DNA of 64,000 nucleotides from Sediminibacterium sp. GTDB lineage: Bacteria > Bacteroidota > Bacteroidia > Chitinophagales > Chitinophagaceae. The position numbers were made by a program, and so were the translations under genes. The DNA lies in NCBI GenBank assembly GCA_016786865.1, contig JAEUVE010000016.1:59941-123940 (forward strand). The letters run 5' to 3'. Below, piece after piece: positions 37,022 through 46,389 of the stretch. Position 1 is the stretch's first letter. The number at the start of each line of letters is the position of its first letter. The notes below the pieces were generated by a model, which did not search any database, was not told the origin of the DNA, and was given only the letters and a program-made list of their open reading frames with translations.

Positions 37022-37552
37022 CTAAAACTTAAATACCGTGTACCCCTTCGATACGAATGTTGAAATGGTGGTAATGGCCGATAAGGAAGGCTTTACTTCC
37101 GGTGTAACTGTCTGGATATCGATGTTCCTTTTAAACAGGGTCTGACCACAAACATAAAGCTCAACACCTGCCTGCTTCAATGCGGCCAACAATGGCAGAT
37201 TGGGATTGGGAACGCCCAGCTTTTGTTGATATGTTTCGTTGTTGAGGATGCTAGTGATGGCAGATCCGTGAATCACTGCTATCATATGGATTTTTTTTGC
37301 AGGAATACCCGCCTGTGCATGCAGATTCATGATGCGTGCCACATTTTCTAGGTTCTCATTCACCTGGTCTGGTTTGGCACCGGCCGTAACTACATCTAGC
37401 AGGATTTTATATTCCTGTTTCGGATCGGTAAGCGTTACTGCAAAGGGAACTTCAAACACAGGTCCGAAATCCTTTACCAGCGGAAAAACAGTTTTCTGCG
37501 CCGATGCTCCAAGAGCAACCAGCAAAAACAGGAATAAACAAATTTTTTTCAT
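37022..37552 (-). CDS. Secreted DsrE/DsrF-like protein
   Basis: A signal peptide (MKKICLFLFLLVALGASAQ) precedes a DsrE-like alpha/beta domain with KILLDVVTAGAKPDQVNENLENVARIMNL (about 49-78), MIAVIHGSAITSIL (about 89) and GVELYVCGQTLFKRNID (about 128-144). The Cys in YVCGQTL matches the position of the reactive cysteine of the DsrE family. These proteins act in sulfur transfer in the cytoplasm; export here suggests another periplasmic thiol role. It has 176 residues and begins upstream of the helicase gene with a 4-bp gap. Confidence 0.83.
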   Translation of the reverse strand: MKKICLFLFLLVALGASAQKTVFPLVKDFGPVFEVPFAVTLTDPKQEYKILLDVVTAGAKPDQVNENLENVARIMNLHAQAGIPAKKIHMIAVIHGSAITSILNNETYQQKLGVPNPNLPLLAALKQAGVELYVCGQTLFKRNIDIQTVTPEVKPSLSAITTISTFVSKGYTVFKF

Positions 37553-37588
37553 AATAAATACTTAAGCGGTTATTCCGTTAAGGTACAC

Positions 37589-39859
37589 TTATTTCCCAAA
37601 TTTTTTCTTCAGGGCCTGCAGGGCATCTGCTACATTCATGTTGCTGAGGTCTTCCTTTGGTGCAGCCGTATTGCGTGCGTTTGACCCCTGACCCTTTCTG
37701 CTTCCATCATTACCAGGTCTTGCTCCGGAAGTACGATTGCCACTATCCGCTTCGGTTTGTTTAATAGAGAGCGCAATTCTTTTCCGCGCAATATCCACTT
37801 CCAGTACCTTCACTTTTACTTTCTGTCCCAGCTTCAATGCCTCACCCGGATCGCTGATGTAACGGTTGGCGATTTCACTAACATGTACAAGACCATCCTG
37901 CTTTACACCGATATCGATGAATGCGCCAAAACGGGTCAGGTTGGTTACCTGTCCGGGCAGGATATCCCCCACTTTCACTTCTTCTATGGAATAGATATTG
38001 GCAAACTCAAACTGTTCCAGTTCACTCCGCGGATCCAATCCGGGCTTTTGCAATTCCTTAATGATGTCGTTCAGGGTAAGGGCGCCGACTTGTTCGGTTA
38101 CATATTTTTTGGTGTCGATGTTTTTGAGCAATGCTTCGTTGCCTATCAGCGCACTCACACTGGTATTGAGATCCGCAGCCATCTTTTCAACAATCGGATA
38201 CGCTTCCGGGTGAACGGCACTGCGATCCAGCGGATGTTCTGCATCCGGAATACGAAGAAAGCCGGCACATTGCTCATATGCTTTGGCTCCCAGACGGGGA
38301 ACTTTCAGCAGTTCCGATCTTCCTGAAAACTTTTTGATCTCCTTGCGATGACGGATGATATTTTCGGCAACGGTTTCATTAATGCCACTCACGTAACTCA
38401 GCAACTGTTTGCTGGCAGTATTCAGGTTCACGCCTACGGTATTCACACAACTTACCACAGTCTGGTCCAGCTTTTCCTTTAAACGAAACTGATTCACATC
38501 GTGCTGGTACTGTCCTACACCAATGCTTTTGGGATCAATCTTTACCAGCTCGGCCAAGGGATCCATTAAACGACGTCCGATGCTTACAGACCCTCTTACG
38601 GTGATATCGTATTCCGGAAACTCTTCCCGGGCTATTTCGGAGGCAGAATACACAGAAGCGCCATCCTCATTCACCAGAAACACCGGAAGAGAAAGGTTCA
38701 GTTTCTTGATAAACTGCTCCGTTTCCCGGCCTGCCGTACCATCTCCAATGGCAAATACCTGGATATCGTATTGTTTAACCAATTGCCTGATTTTGTGTTC
38801 ACTGTCATAGATTCGATTGGCCTCATGCACATAAATGAGATCGGTAGTAAGCAACTCTCCTTTTTCATCGAGGCAAACAACCTTACATCCCGTGCGATAG
38901 CCCGGATCGATGGCCAGAATCCGCTTACTGCCCAACGGAGCGCTTAACAGCAGTTGCCGCAGATTTTCTGCAAACACATTGATGGCTTCCTCATCGGCTT
39001 TTTGTTTTAGTGCAGTTCTGCATTCTGTTTCCAGGCTGGGTTGCAACAACCTGCGGTAAGCATCCTTAATGGCTTTACGCAAATGATCAGAAGAAGGACT
39101 CATTCCCTTGATGTATTCCTTTTCAATTTCATAGAGCGCTTCTTCTTCTACGGGCGCAATATTCATTCGAAGGAACCCTTCGAGGAAGCCACGAAGAATA
39201 GCCAGGATCCGATGCGAAGGAATTTTATGAATGGGTTCTGAAAAATCAAAATAGTCTTTGTATTTAATCGCTTCTGCTTCCTTATCGGACAGCACTTTAC
39301 TTTGCAGTGTGGCAGTATCCTCGAACAGTTTACGAAGCCGGGCACGGATGGCTGCATTTTCGTTTACCATTTCTGCAATAATATCCCTTGCACCCTGCAA
39401 GGCTTCCTCTATTGTGCTAATTTTTTCGTTGAAAAATTGAGCAGCTTCTTCTTCCGGATTACCGGTACCCTGCTCCAGTAAGAAACCGGCCAGCGGCTCC
39501 AGACCATTTTCACGGGCAACCACTGCCTTGGTTTTGCGTTTTACTTTATAAGGAAGATAAATGTCTTCCAGCTCAGGCAAGGTCGTAGCTGCATCAATTT
39601 TAGCCTGCAGCGTTTCGGTCATCTTACCCTGCTCGGTGATGGTTTTTTCGATAAAGGTTTTTCGTTCTGTAAAAGCAATCAGCAGTTTCTGTTCATCCTG
39701 GATCTGCTGTACCTGCACTTCGTCGAGGTTTCCGGTACTGTCTTTTCTGTACCGCGCAATAAAGGGAATCGTAGACCCTTCTTTCAATAAATCCAACACG
39801 GTTTCAACCTGCGCAGTGCGTAAACCCAACTTCGCAGCAATCATAGGAGCGAACGACAT
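37589..39859 (-). CDS. tex: Tex family RNA-binding transcriptional accessory protein
   Basis: The protein has 756 residues and the full Tex architecture: N-terminal helical Tex domain, YqgF-like RNase H fold (ILAIDPGYRTGCKVVCLDEKG near 325), helix-hairpin-helix repeats (GVNLNTASKQLLSYVSGI near 495), and an S1 RNA-binding domain (about 635-705: ILPGQVTNLTRFGAFIDIGV). A low-complexity Gly/Ser/Arg tail follows. Tex binds nucleic acids and influences transcription; catalytic residues of YqgF are usually absent. Length is normal. Confidence 0.95.
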   Translation of the reverse strand: MSFAPMIAAKLGLRTAQVETVLDLLKEGSTIPFIARYRKDSTGNLDEVQVQQIQDEQKLLIAFTERKTFIEKTITEQGKMTETLQAKIDAATTLPELEDIYLPYKVKRKTKAVVARENGLEPLAGFLLEQGTGNPEEEAAQFFNEKISTIEEALQGARDIIAEMVNENAAIRARLRKLFEDTATLQSKVLSDKEAEAIKYKDYFDFSEPIHKIPSHRILAILRGFLEGFLRMNIAPVEEEALYEIEKEYIKGMSPSSDHLRKAIKDAYRRLLQPSLETECRTALKQKADEEAINVFAENLRQLLLSAPLGSKRILAIDPGYRTGCKVVCLDEKGELLTTDLIYVHEANRIYDSEHKIRQLVKQYDIQVFAIGDGTAGRETEQFIKKLNLSLPVFLVNEDGASVYSASEIAREEFPEYDITVRGSVSIGRRLMDPLAELVKIDPKSIGVGQYQHDVNQFRLKEKLDQTVVSCVNTVGVNLNTASKQLLSYVSGINETVAENIIRHRKEIKKFSGRSELLKVPRLGAKAYEQCAGFLRIPDAEHPLDRSAVHPEAYPIVEKMAADLNTSVSALIGNEALLKNIDTKKYVTEQVGALTLNDIIKELQKPGLDPRSELEQFEFANIYSIEEVKVGDILPGQVTNLTRFGAFIDIGVKQDGLVHVSEIANRYISDPGEALKLGQKVKVKVLEVDIARKRIALSIKQTEADSGNRTSGARPGNDGSRKGQGSNARNTAAPKEDLSNMNVADALQALKKKFGK

Positions 39860-39928
39860 AATCTCTCTTGTTTAAATAAGTTCTCTGTTCAATTTAAGGG
39901 CAGCGAAAGTAAGGGAAATTGAATTCAG

Positions 39929-41230
39929 TTACATATGCACCACTTTACCCGGATACATTTCGGTGTATTTACGGATCATGCTGCGCACCACTTCATTTTC
40001 TGCATAAGGCGTAACCGCAGCCTTGATGTCTTCCATCGTGGACCATTCTTCTACAGGTCCCATTCCGTAGAACTTTCCTTTTTCCACCAGGATAACGGTT
40101 TCAGCTTCGCGTATGATGAAACTGCTCTGTTCTGCATGAATGGTTTCCAGCGCAGACCTAACCGATGCGTTGTAGGTTTCCGGTTCGGGAAGGGTTTCGG
40201 GAGGGTTGCTGTCTAAAAAACAAAGTGCCGGATGCAATGAATGGTTTCGCACCATTTTCCACAATTCACGATGTGCGTCTACCAGCAGGGCGTAGGAAAC
40301 CACCGGCTGGGTATGTTTGTGCTTTTTATCTACTGCCAGCCGGAGATAGCCCCGGTTGTCTTCGAACACATAAATACCCCATTGCTGTTCAAATCGTTTC
40401 TGACTTTTATTGAAGGCAGGCCAGAGCCGTTTGATTTCGATGCTTTCCAGCAGCGAGGCAATAAATTCTGTTGGACAGTCTGCATGGGATATTTCATAGA
40501 TCTCCCGCAGAAAGTCCTGTCTCTTTTTACTAATGTCCAGCCCGGTAAAATGACTTACAACCCTTTTTTTCAGATTCTTGGCCTTACCCACATAAATAAC
40601 CTTGCCCGCCTGGTTGTGGAAATAATACACCCCGGGTGTGGCCGGAAGCCGGCTGAGGTAATGACCGGGCAAATTGGGCGGAAGCAGGTACTCCCTGTTT
40701 TCTTTCTGCAACATTTCCCGGATCAGCCGTTGGCCGTTGTTTTGAAGTACCAGATCGAGTACCTGCGCAGTAGCCAGGGCATCTCCGCCCGCACGATGCC
40801 TGTTTTCGATGGCAATATTCAGTTCACGGCATAAATGCCCCAAACCATATTTGCGAAAGCCGGGAAACACTTTTCGACTCAGGCGAATGGTACATAATTT
40901 AGGCGTTTGTAACTCATAACCAGCTTGTTGTAAATGATACTTCACAAAAGAAAAATCAAAATTCACGTTATGAGCAACAAATATCCTGTTGTTCAGCAAA
41001 TTATAAATTTGGGCAGCTACTTCATTAAAGGAAGGCGCTGCAGCAACCATTTCGTCTGAGATGCCAGTCATACCGGCAATAAACGGAGGAATGGGCTGGT
41101 GCGGGTTCACCAGGGTTTCGTATTTCCCTTCCACTTCCTTTCCGTTGTGCAGTACGATGGCTATTTCTGTGATACCATGTTGTTGTGGGAAACCGCCTGT
41201 TGTTTCAATGTCTACAATCGCATACTGCAT
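39929..41230 (-). CDS. DnaQ-like 3'-5' exonuclease fused to a GIY-YIG endonuclease domain
   Basis: Residues about 1-165 form a DEDD exonuclease: AIVDIETTGG (ExoI, residues 3-12), HNVNFDFSFV (ExoII, about 88) and HRAGGDALATAQVL (ExoIII with His, about 145). Residues about 195-275 form a GIY-YIG nuclease of the UvrC N-terminal type: ATPGVYYFHNQAGKVIYVGKAKNLKKR. The remaining C-terminus (to 433) is UvrC/Cho-like without UvrC's second nuclease. This fusion is known in Bacteroidota and some proteobacteria and is usually called a polymerase III epsilon-like protein; a role in DNA repair is likely but unproven. Confidence 0.9.
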   Translation of the reverse strand: MQYAIVDIETTGGFPQQHGITEIAIVLHNGKEVEGKYETLVNPHQPIPPFIAGMTGISDEMVAAAPSFNEVAAQIYNLLNNRIFVAHNVNFDFSFVKYHLQQAGYELQTPKLCTIRLSRKVFPGFRKYGLGHLCRELNIAIENRHRAGGDALATAQVLDLVLQNNGQRLIREMLQKENREYLLPPNLPGHYLSRLPATPGVYYFHNQAGKVIYVGKAKNLKKRVVSHFTGLDISKKRQDFLREIYEISHADCPTEFIASLLESIEIKRLWPAFNKSQKRFEQQWGIYVFEDNRGYLRLAVDKKHKHTQPVVSYALLVDAHRELWKMVRNHSLHPALCFLDSNPPETLPEPETYNASVRSALETIHAEQSSFIIREAETVILVEKGKFYGMGPVEEWSTMEDIKAAVTPYAENEVVRSMIRKYTEMYPGKVVHM

Positions 41231-41244
41231 AACTCAACACCTTG

Positions 41245-41265
41245 ATATTTGAAAAATTCAAATAT
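41245..41265. promoter_or_regulatory. Perfect 9-bp inverted repeat in a divergent intergenic region
   Basis: ATATTTGAA at 41245-41253 is perfectly repeated in inverted orientation at 41257-41265 with a three-base spacer. It lies 15 bp upstream of the exonuclease start and about 80 bp before the small ORF on the other strand. This is the form of a dimeric-repressor operator. No regulator can be named. Confidence 0.35.
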
Positions 41266-41345
41266 TATAATTATCTTAATCGTGATAAAAATCGAAATTA
41301 ACGATTTGAGTCAACAAACAGCTTATTTAAGATGATACAACAAGC

Positions 41346-41465
41346 ATGGCAGAAATAAAAACACCATTCAGGCCCGGAGAAAAAACACGCAACGCATCGA
41401 TTGTAGCATTGCTGGTACTATTGGTTGCCCTCATTTCTTATATGGAATGGATCGGCAGACAATAA
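41346..41465 (+). CDS. 39-residue single-pass membrane peptide
   Basis: A 39-codon reading frame from ATG 41346 to TAA 41465 encodes a charged N-terminus (MAEIKTPFRPGEKTRN) followed by one hydrophobic helix (ASIVALLVLLVALISYMEWIG). The clean topology of a positively charged start plus one membrane span makes a real microprotein plausible. It is too short for codon statistics. No family is recognised; it stands alone between the exonuclease and valS regions. Confidence 0.5.
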   Translation: MAEIKTPFRPGEKTRNASIVALLVLLVALISYMEWIGRQ

Positions 41466-41555
41466 TCTTTGGGCCCTTGTAATATTTGGTTGGTGGTTGA
41501 TACTTATAATTCAACGGAAATGTAACTTTTTCAACACAAATCCGTTTACCATAAA

Positions 41556-41822
41556 ATGAAACCAATGAACCATCAGGGAAAAGCGTGTATTGCTGCAAGT
41601 GCAATCTTGTTTTTTGTGCTTGGAAGCACCTGTTTTTCCTGCAATGTTCCGGGGGATGCCGCCAAAATCATTTCTAAAAAAGCCCGCGAACAGGCCCAGA
41701 AATACAGTCTGCACAGAACCCCGGAAATGGAAACATCCGTACCCGACCTGGATTGCCTGCTGTACACCCCATCTATTTCGGAGATCTTCCTGGAAAAGAC
41801 CGAACTGATCTCTACCTGGTAA
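41556..41822 (+). CDS. Small putative lipoprotein or secreted protein
   Basis: The 88-residue product starts with a basic segment and a hydrophobic stretch (KACIAASAILFFVLGSTCFSC) that could be a lipoprotein signal with Cys near residue 29. The rest is short and polar with no recognised domain (AREQAQKYSLHRTPEMETSV). An ORF of similar length exists on the opposite strand, but it lacks a signal-like start. The gene lies about 90 bp upstream of valS and may share its transcript. Confidence is moderate. Confidence 0.5.
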   Translation: MKPMNHQGKACIAASAILFFVLGSTCFSCNVPGDAAKIISKKAREQAQKYSLHRTPEMETSVPDLDCLLYTPSISEIFLEKTELISTW

Positions 41823-41909
41823 GGCCAAGCTTTTCTGCACAACCCTCCCTGCGTTTCCTTAAATTTGCTTTTTTATACAATCAAAGGAATTAACCGGTTA
41901 AGGCATACC

Positions 41910-44600
41910 ATGGAATTGAGCAAGAACTACCTACCTACCCCCATTGAATCTAAATGGTACGAACATTGGATCTCTAAAAATTATTTCGCCAGCAAACCCG
42001 ATGAACGGGAATCCTATACCATTGTAATACCCCCACCCAATGTAACCGGCGTATTACACATGGGACATTGTTTGAACAATACCATACAGGACATCCTCAT
42101 TCGCCGTGCGCGTATGCAGGGCAAAAATGCCTGCTGGGTGCCAGGAACCGACCATGCGTCGATTGCTACAGAGGCAAAAGTGGTAGCCATGCTCCGCGAA
42201 AAAGGAATTGCCAAATCATCGCTGAGCCGCGAAGAATTTCTGGAATATGCCTGGGAGTGGAAAGAAAAATACGGAGGCATCATTTTACAACAGCTTCGCA
42301 AAATGGGATGCAGTCTGGACTGGGACCGGACTTCATTTACGATGGATCCGGATTACTACGACTCCGTGATCAATGTATTCATCGACTTATACCGGAAAGG
42401 ACATATCTATCGCGGCAAGCGAATGATAAACTGGGACGTAAGGGCTAAAACAGCCTTGAGCGATGAGGAAGTAATTTATAAGGAGGTTCAGAGTAAACTG
42501 TATTATGTAAAATATGTACTGGAAGGATCCACACTGTCCAATCCGCTGACCGAAGGAAAAAATGGCGTAGACTTTATCACCATTGCCACCGTACGTCCGG
42601 AAACCATCCTGGGCGATTCCGCGATCTGCGTAAATCCAAACGACGAACGCTACAAACACCTGCATGGAAAGCATGCCTATGTGCCGCTGATCAACAGAAG
42701 GATCCAAATTATTCCGGATGAGTATGTAACGCTGGATTTTGGAACCGGTGCGCTGAAAGTAACACCGGCACACGATATGAACGATTACCAGCTGGGACAG
42801 AAATACAATCTGGAAATCATCGATACCATGAACGATGATGGCACCATGAGTGAGGCAGCACAGCTGTATGTGGGAGAAGAACGCTTTGCCGTGCGCAAAA
42901 AAATTGTTACCGACTTAGAGGCAGCAAAACACATAGACAAGATTGAAGAATACACCAATCAGGTTGGATTCAGTGAACGAACCGATGTGGTGGTAGAACC
43001 CAGGCTGAGTTTGCAATGGTGGGTAAGTATGAAAAACCTTGCCGCACCGGCACTGGATGCAGTGATGAATGATGATATTCATTTTCATCCGGCAAAATTC
43101 AAAAACCTCTACCGGCACTGGATGGAAAACATCAAAGACTGGTGCATCAGCAGACAGCTCTGGTGGGGACACCGGATTCCGGCATGGTACGCACCAGATG
43201 GTTCCTTTGCCGTCGCCAGGACCGCCGAAGAAGGATTGGCGCAGATCAACAACAGCAGCGAAAAACAATGGACCCTGGCAGATATCCGGCAAGACGACGA
43301 TTGCCTGGATACCTGGTTCTCCAGCTGGCTCTGGCCGTTTGAGGTATTCAAAGGATTATCCGATCCGGGCAATAAAGAAGTGAGCTACTACTACCCCACC
43401 AGCACACTGGTGACTGCACCGGAAATCATCTTCTTCTGGGTAGCCAGGATGATTATGGCGGGATACGAATACAAACAGGAACAACCATTCCGCGATGTAT
43501 ACTTCACCGGAATTGTAAGAGACAAGCAAGGTAGAAAAATGAGCAAGAGTCTGGGAAATTCTCCGGACCTGCTTGGCCTGATAGATCAGTACGGTGCAGA
43601 TGCCGTTCGTTTTGGAATCATGATTGCCTCACCAGCCGGAAACGATATTTTATTTGATGAAGCTGCCCTGGAACAGGGAAGAAATTTCAACAACAAATTG
43701 TGGAATGCACTGAAGTTGGTGAAGATGTGGGAAAGCCGCATTGGAAGCGATACCGGCATTTTGGGAGCCGATAACGCCTCTGCAGCAAAAGTACCGGCAG
43801 AAGGACAGTTTGCGTTAACATGGTTCGAACAAAGACTGAACCAGGTAAGTGCAGAGGTAGATGCCATGCTGACCCAGTTCAGGCTGAGCGAAGCCTTAAA
43901 AACCATCTACTCCCTCATCTGGGACGATTTCTGCAGTTGGTACCTGGAATGGGTGAAGCCAGGATTTGAACAACCCATTGATCCGGTGGTATACCAGAGA
44001 ACGGTTCAGTATTTTGAACACCTGATGCAGTTACTACACCCTTTCATGCCATTTATTACAGAAGAAATTTATCATCTGTTGAAAGAGCAGACCGATGATC
44101 TCTGTGTAAAACAATATTCAGCCATCCACCCTGCAGATACCACCGTATTGGCTTCCGGAGAATTGCTGAAACAGGTGATTACCGCCCTGCGGGATGCCAG
44201 AAACAAAAACCAGATCAAGCCAAAAGAATCCATCCGCCTGCATATTCAACCCAACAACCAGGCTGCTTACCAGCTGATTGAAACCATTCTGATGAAACAG
44301 GTGAATGCGGCTGCGGTTCTGTATACTACAGCTACAGTGGCCAATACGATTGTAGTAAATATTGAGAAAGACAAGTTTTACATAGAAGCGGAAAAGCAAC
44401 TGGATACAGCTGCCATGAAAGCAGGTTTATTGAAAGACCTGACCTATGAGCAAAATTTCCTGGCATCGGTGATGAAGAAACTGAGCAACGAAAAATTCGT
44501 ACAAAATGCCAAGCCCGAAGTGATTGCACTGGAACGCAAAAAACAGGCCGATGCAGAAGCCCGGATACAAACCATTGAAGAAAGTCTGAAAACATTATAA
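41910..44600 (+). CDS. valS: Valyl-tRNA synthetase
   Basis: Class I aminoacyl-tRNA synthetase with the HIGH motif as HMGH in PPNVTGVLHMGHCLNN near residue 45 and KMSKS as GRKMSKSLGNS near 540. Between them lies the CP1 editing domain (about 190-350, with TVRPETILGD), which removes mischarged threonine. The anticodon-binding domain follows (about 620-770) and a C-terminal coiled coil (about 830-895, AEKQLDTAAMKAGLLKDL) completes the protein. The ATG at 41910 (MELSKNYLPTPIESKW) matches the usual family start; upstream codons add a non-conserved extension. About 896 residues, normal for ValS. Confidence 0.97.
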   Translation: MELSKNYLPTPIESKWYEHWISKNYFASKPDERESYTIVIPPPNVTGVLHMGHCLNNTIQDILIRRARMQGKNACWVPGTDHASIATEAKVVAMLREKGIAKSSLSREEFLEYAWEWKEKYGGIILQQLRKMGCSLDWDRTSFTMDPDYYDSVINVFIDLYRKGHIYRGKRMINWDVRAKTALSDEEVIYKEVQSKLYYVKYVLEGSTLSNPLTEGKNGVDFITIATVRPETILGDSAICVNPNDERYKHLHGKHAYVPLINRRIQIIPDEYVTLDFGTGALKVTPAHDMNDYQLGQKYNLEIIDTMNDDGTMSEAAQLYVGEERFAVRKKIVTDLEAAKHIDKIEEYTNQVGFSERTDVVVEPRLSLQWWVSMKNLAAPALDAVMNDDIHFHPAKFKNLYRHWMENIKDWCISRQLWWGHRIPAWYAPDGSFAVARTAEEGLAQINNSSEKQWTLADIRQDDDCLDTWFSSWLWPFEVFKGLSDPGNKEVSYYYPTSTLVTAPEIIFFWVARMIMAGYEYKQEQPFRDVYFTGIVRDKQGRKMSKSLGNSPDLLGLIDQYGADAVRFGIMIASPAGNDILFDEAALEQGRNFNNKLWNALKLVKMWESRIGSDTGILGADNASAAKVPAEGQFALTWFEQRLNQVSAEVDAMLTQFRLSEALKTIYSLIWDDFCSWYLEWVKPGFEQPIDPVVYQRTVQYFEHLMQLLHPFMPFITEEIYHLLKEQTDDLCVKQYSAIHPADTTVLASGELLKQVITALRDARNKNQIKPKESIRLHIQPNNQAAYQLIETILMKQVNAAAVLYTTATVANTIVVNIEKDKFYIEAEKQLDTAAMKAGLLKDLTYEQNFLASVMKKLSNEKFVQNAKPEVIALERKKQADAEARIQTIEESLKTL

Positions 44601-44608
44601 GGAAGCGC

Positions 44609-45106
44609 ATGGATAAGGCCTTAAAAATTCGTGAAGCAGCTGTACAGGACATCGTGACCATCCGGCAGATCGCAGAACAGACCTGGCCAGACACTTACGG
44701 CGGCATTATCTCAGAAGAGCAGATCCGTTATATGCTGGAAATGATGTACAGCGACCTGTCTTTGCAGCAACAACTGCAAAACGGACACCGGTTTTACCTC
44801 GCGGAATCCGATAACAAAGCCATTGGTTTTGCATCGGTATCCGATGAAGGCGGAGGGATTTTTAAGTTGAATAAACTCTATGTACTTCCAACCACACAAA
44901 AAACAGGAGCAGGAAAAGCCCTGTTGCAATCGGCGATAAGGTACGCAAAGGACAAGGGTGCAGTTCAATTGATTTTACAGGTCAATAAACAAAATGGTGC
45001 CCGACAGTTTTATGAAAAGCAAGGATTGAAAGTATTGGAAGAAAAAGTACTGGAACTGGAGCACGGTTTTGTAATGGACGATTACATCATGGGGATTCAT
45101 TTATAG
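44609..45106 (+). CDS. GNAT family N-acetyltransferase
   Basis: This GNAT domain protein has 165 residues. The acetyl-CoA-binding motif A is LNKLYVLPTTQKTGAGKALL near residue 88-107 (the Q/R-x-x-G-x-G/A type), followed by IRYAKDKGAVQLILQVNKQN and ARQFYEKQGLKVLEE, the motif B region. The substrate is unknown; GNAT enzymes acetylate amines of antibiotics, proteins or metabolites. It begins 8 bp after valS and is probably co-transcribed. Confidence 0.88.
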   Translation: MDKALKIREAAVQDIVTIRQIAEQTWPDTYGGIISEEQIRYMLEMMYSDLSLQQQLQNGHRFYLAESDNKAIGFASVSDEGGGIFKLNKLYVLPTTQKTGAGKALLQSAIRYAKDKGAVQLILQVNKQNGARQFYEKQGLKVLEEKVLELEHGFVMDDYIMGIHL

Positions 45107-45115
45107 CAAAACAAT

Positions 45116-45718
45116 ATGGCGCAGGATCAAAAACAGGAACAAATCATCGAAGCGGCCATCAAAAGGTTTGCTCATTTTGGGGTTGGCAAAACCACCATGA
45201 ATGAGATTGCGGGCGATTTGTCTATATCCAAGGCATTGCTGTATTACTATTTCCCCGATAAGAATAGTCTTTACGCGGCAGTGCTCCTGCACATTTCTCA
45301 ACTTACTACAGAACAGACCGATCAACTGTTGGCAAAAGAAACGGATCCGGTAAAAATGATGCATCTTTTCCTGGAAAGGAGAACCGAGTACATCATCAAA
45401 TATTACAATATCATTGAATTTCTAAAGCGCTTTAACCAGGCCAACCTGCCCAAAAACCTGGAAGAACTGTTTTCGAATCTCCGCAGAAAAGAACTGAACA
45501 GGATCACCCACATCATTGAGAAAGGCAGGCAGCAAAAGGTATTTCTGATCAAGGATGTGGAGAAAACCGCCGAGTTGTACCACGATTTCCTGGAAGGCTA
45601 CAGAACCAGCTTTTTTGCCCAAAATCCCAGTATTTTCCCTGAAAAAGAGCAATTTCTGACCATTTTAGAGCAGGAAAAGGCCTTTTCCGACATTTTTTTA
45701 AAGGGATTGCGCAGCTAA
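45116..45718 (+). CDS. TetR/AcrR family transcriptional regulator
   Basis: The helix-turn-helix is at about residues 10-55 (IEAAIKRFAHFGVGKTTMNEIAGDLSISKALLYYYFPDKNSLY). The C-terminal ligand domain is helical; total 200 residues. It begins 9 bp after the acetyltransferase gene and 62 bp before a second TetR gene that leads the RND efflux operon. It is paralogous to that neighbour in the DNA-binding half. It may regulate the pump or its own transcript; the ligand is unknown. Confidence 0.87.
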   Translation: MAQDQKQEQIIEAAIKRFAHFGVGKTTMNEIAGDLSISKALLYYYFPDKNSLYAAVLLHISQLTTEQTDQLLAKETDPVKMMHLFLERRTEYIIKYYNIIEFLKRFNQANLPKNLEELFSNLRRKELNRITHIIEKGRQQKVFLIKDVEKTAELYHDFLEGYRTSFFAQNPSIFPEKEQFLTILEQEKAFSDIFLKGLRS

Positions 45719-45732
45719 TCTTTTTTTTGCCT

Positions 45733-45768
45733 TACCTTTGACTTTTAAATACAAAAAGTCAGTTAGTC
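45733..45768 (+). promoter_or_regulatory. Promoter and inverted-repeat operator of the RND efflux operon
   Basis: TACCTTTG at 45733-45740 is a perfect -7 box (TAnnTTTG), with a TTG at 45707-45709 as possible -33. Directly downstream is an inverted repeat GACTTTT (45740-45746) / AAAAGTC (45754-45760), followed by a further AGTCA copy to about 45768. The operator would cover the transcription start, consistent with repression by the TetR protein encoded from 45781. Confidence 0.6.
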
Positions 45769-45780
45769 AAAAAGTAAAAA

Positions 45781-46386
45781 ATGAACCTCACCGTTAAACA
45801 GGAACAAATTCTGGATGCTGCCATCAGGCGGTTATCGCATTTCGGAGTGAACAAAACCACACTGACCGAAATAGCCGAAGACCTGCAGATGACGAAGCAG
45901 GCGCTGATGTATCATTACCACGATAAGCAGCAGCTTATTGCCAGTGTTACAAAAAAAATTTCCGGGGAATACATCGAAACCCTCAATGGAATACTGGATC
46001 AGGCAACCTCTGCCCGGGCTGCTTTTCTGTCGCTGATTGATATGCGCCAACACTTTTTTTCAAAATACCATCTGTTGTTTATTCAGCTGAATAATGCCGA
46101 CCTGATCAGGGAACCGGGAATTGAAGCAATCAGGAACGAAACAAAGCAGGCAGAAACCGGATTACTTACCCAAAAAATAGAGGTGAGCATCCGGAAGGGA
46201 GAAATCAGGCCTACCAATTCTCTGAATACGGTCAACCTGATTCTCGAAGCCATTACTTCCATGGCCATTTGTCTGGGGAAACAATGCCCGCCTCCGGACC
46301 AGTCGGAAATTGACAGCCTGATTTACAAACAAAAAGCCCTGATAGAATTGATGTTTGATGGGCTGAAAACAGAAAAGAGCATTTAA
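45781..46386 (+). CDS. TetR/AcrR family regulator of the RND efflux operon
   Basis: The N-terminal helix-turn-helix is LDAAIRRLSHFGVNKTTLTEIAEDLQMTKQALMYHYHDKQQL (in total about residues 8-50). The protein has 201 residues. It is followed 3 bp later by the TolC-like gene, so it is the first gene of a tolC-adaptor-RND operon, the usual arrangement for a local pump repressor. A TetR-type palindrome lies right upstream of its own start, supporting autoregulation. Confidence 0.88.
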   Translation: MNLTVKQEQILDAAIRRLSHFGVNKTTLTEIAEDLQMTKQALMYHYHDKQQLIASVTKKISGEYIETLNGILDQATSARAAFLSLIDMRQHFFSKYHLLFIQLNNADLIREPGIEAIRNETKQAETGLLTQKIEVSIRKGEIRPTNSLNTVNLILEAITSMAICLGKQCPPPDQSEIDSLIYKQKALIELMFDGLKTEKSI

Positions 46387-46389
46387 AAC

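Noticed and set aside
41511..41842. Minus-strand ORFs overlapping the small putative lipoprotein gene
   Set aside because: Two overlapping frames with no conserved start or signal; the plus-strand frame has a signal-like N-terminus and better context before valS.
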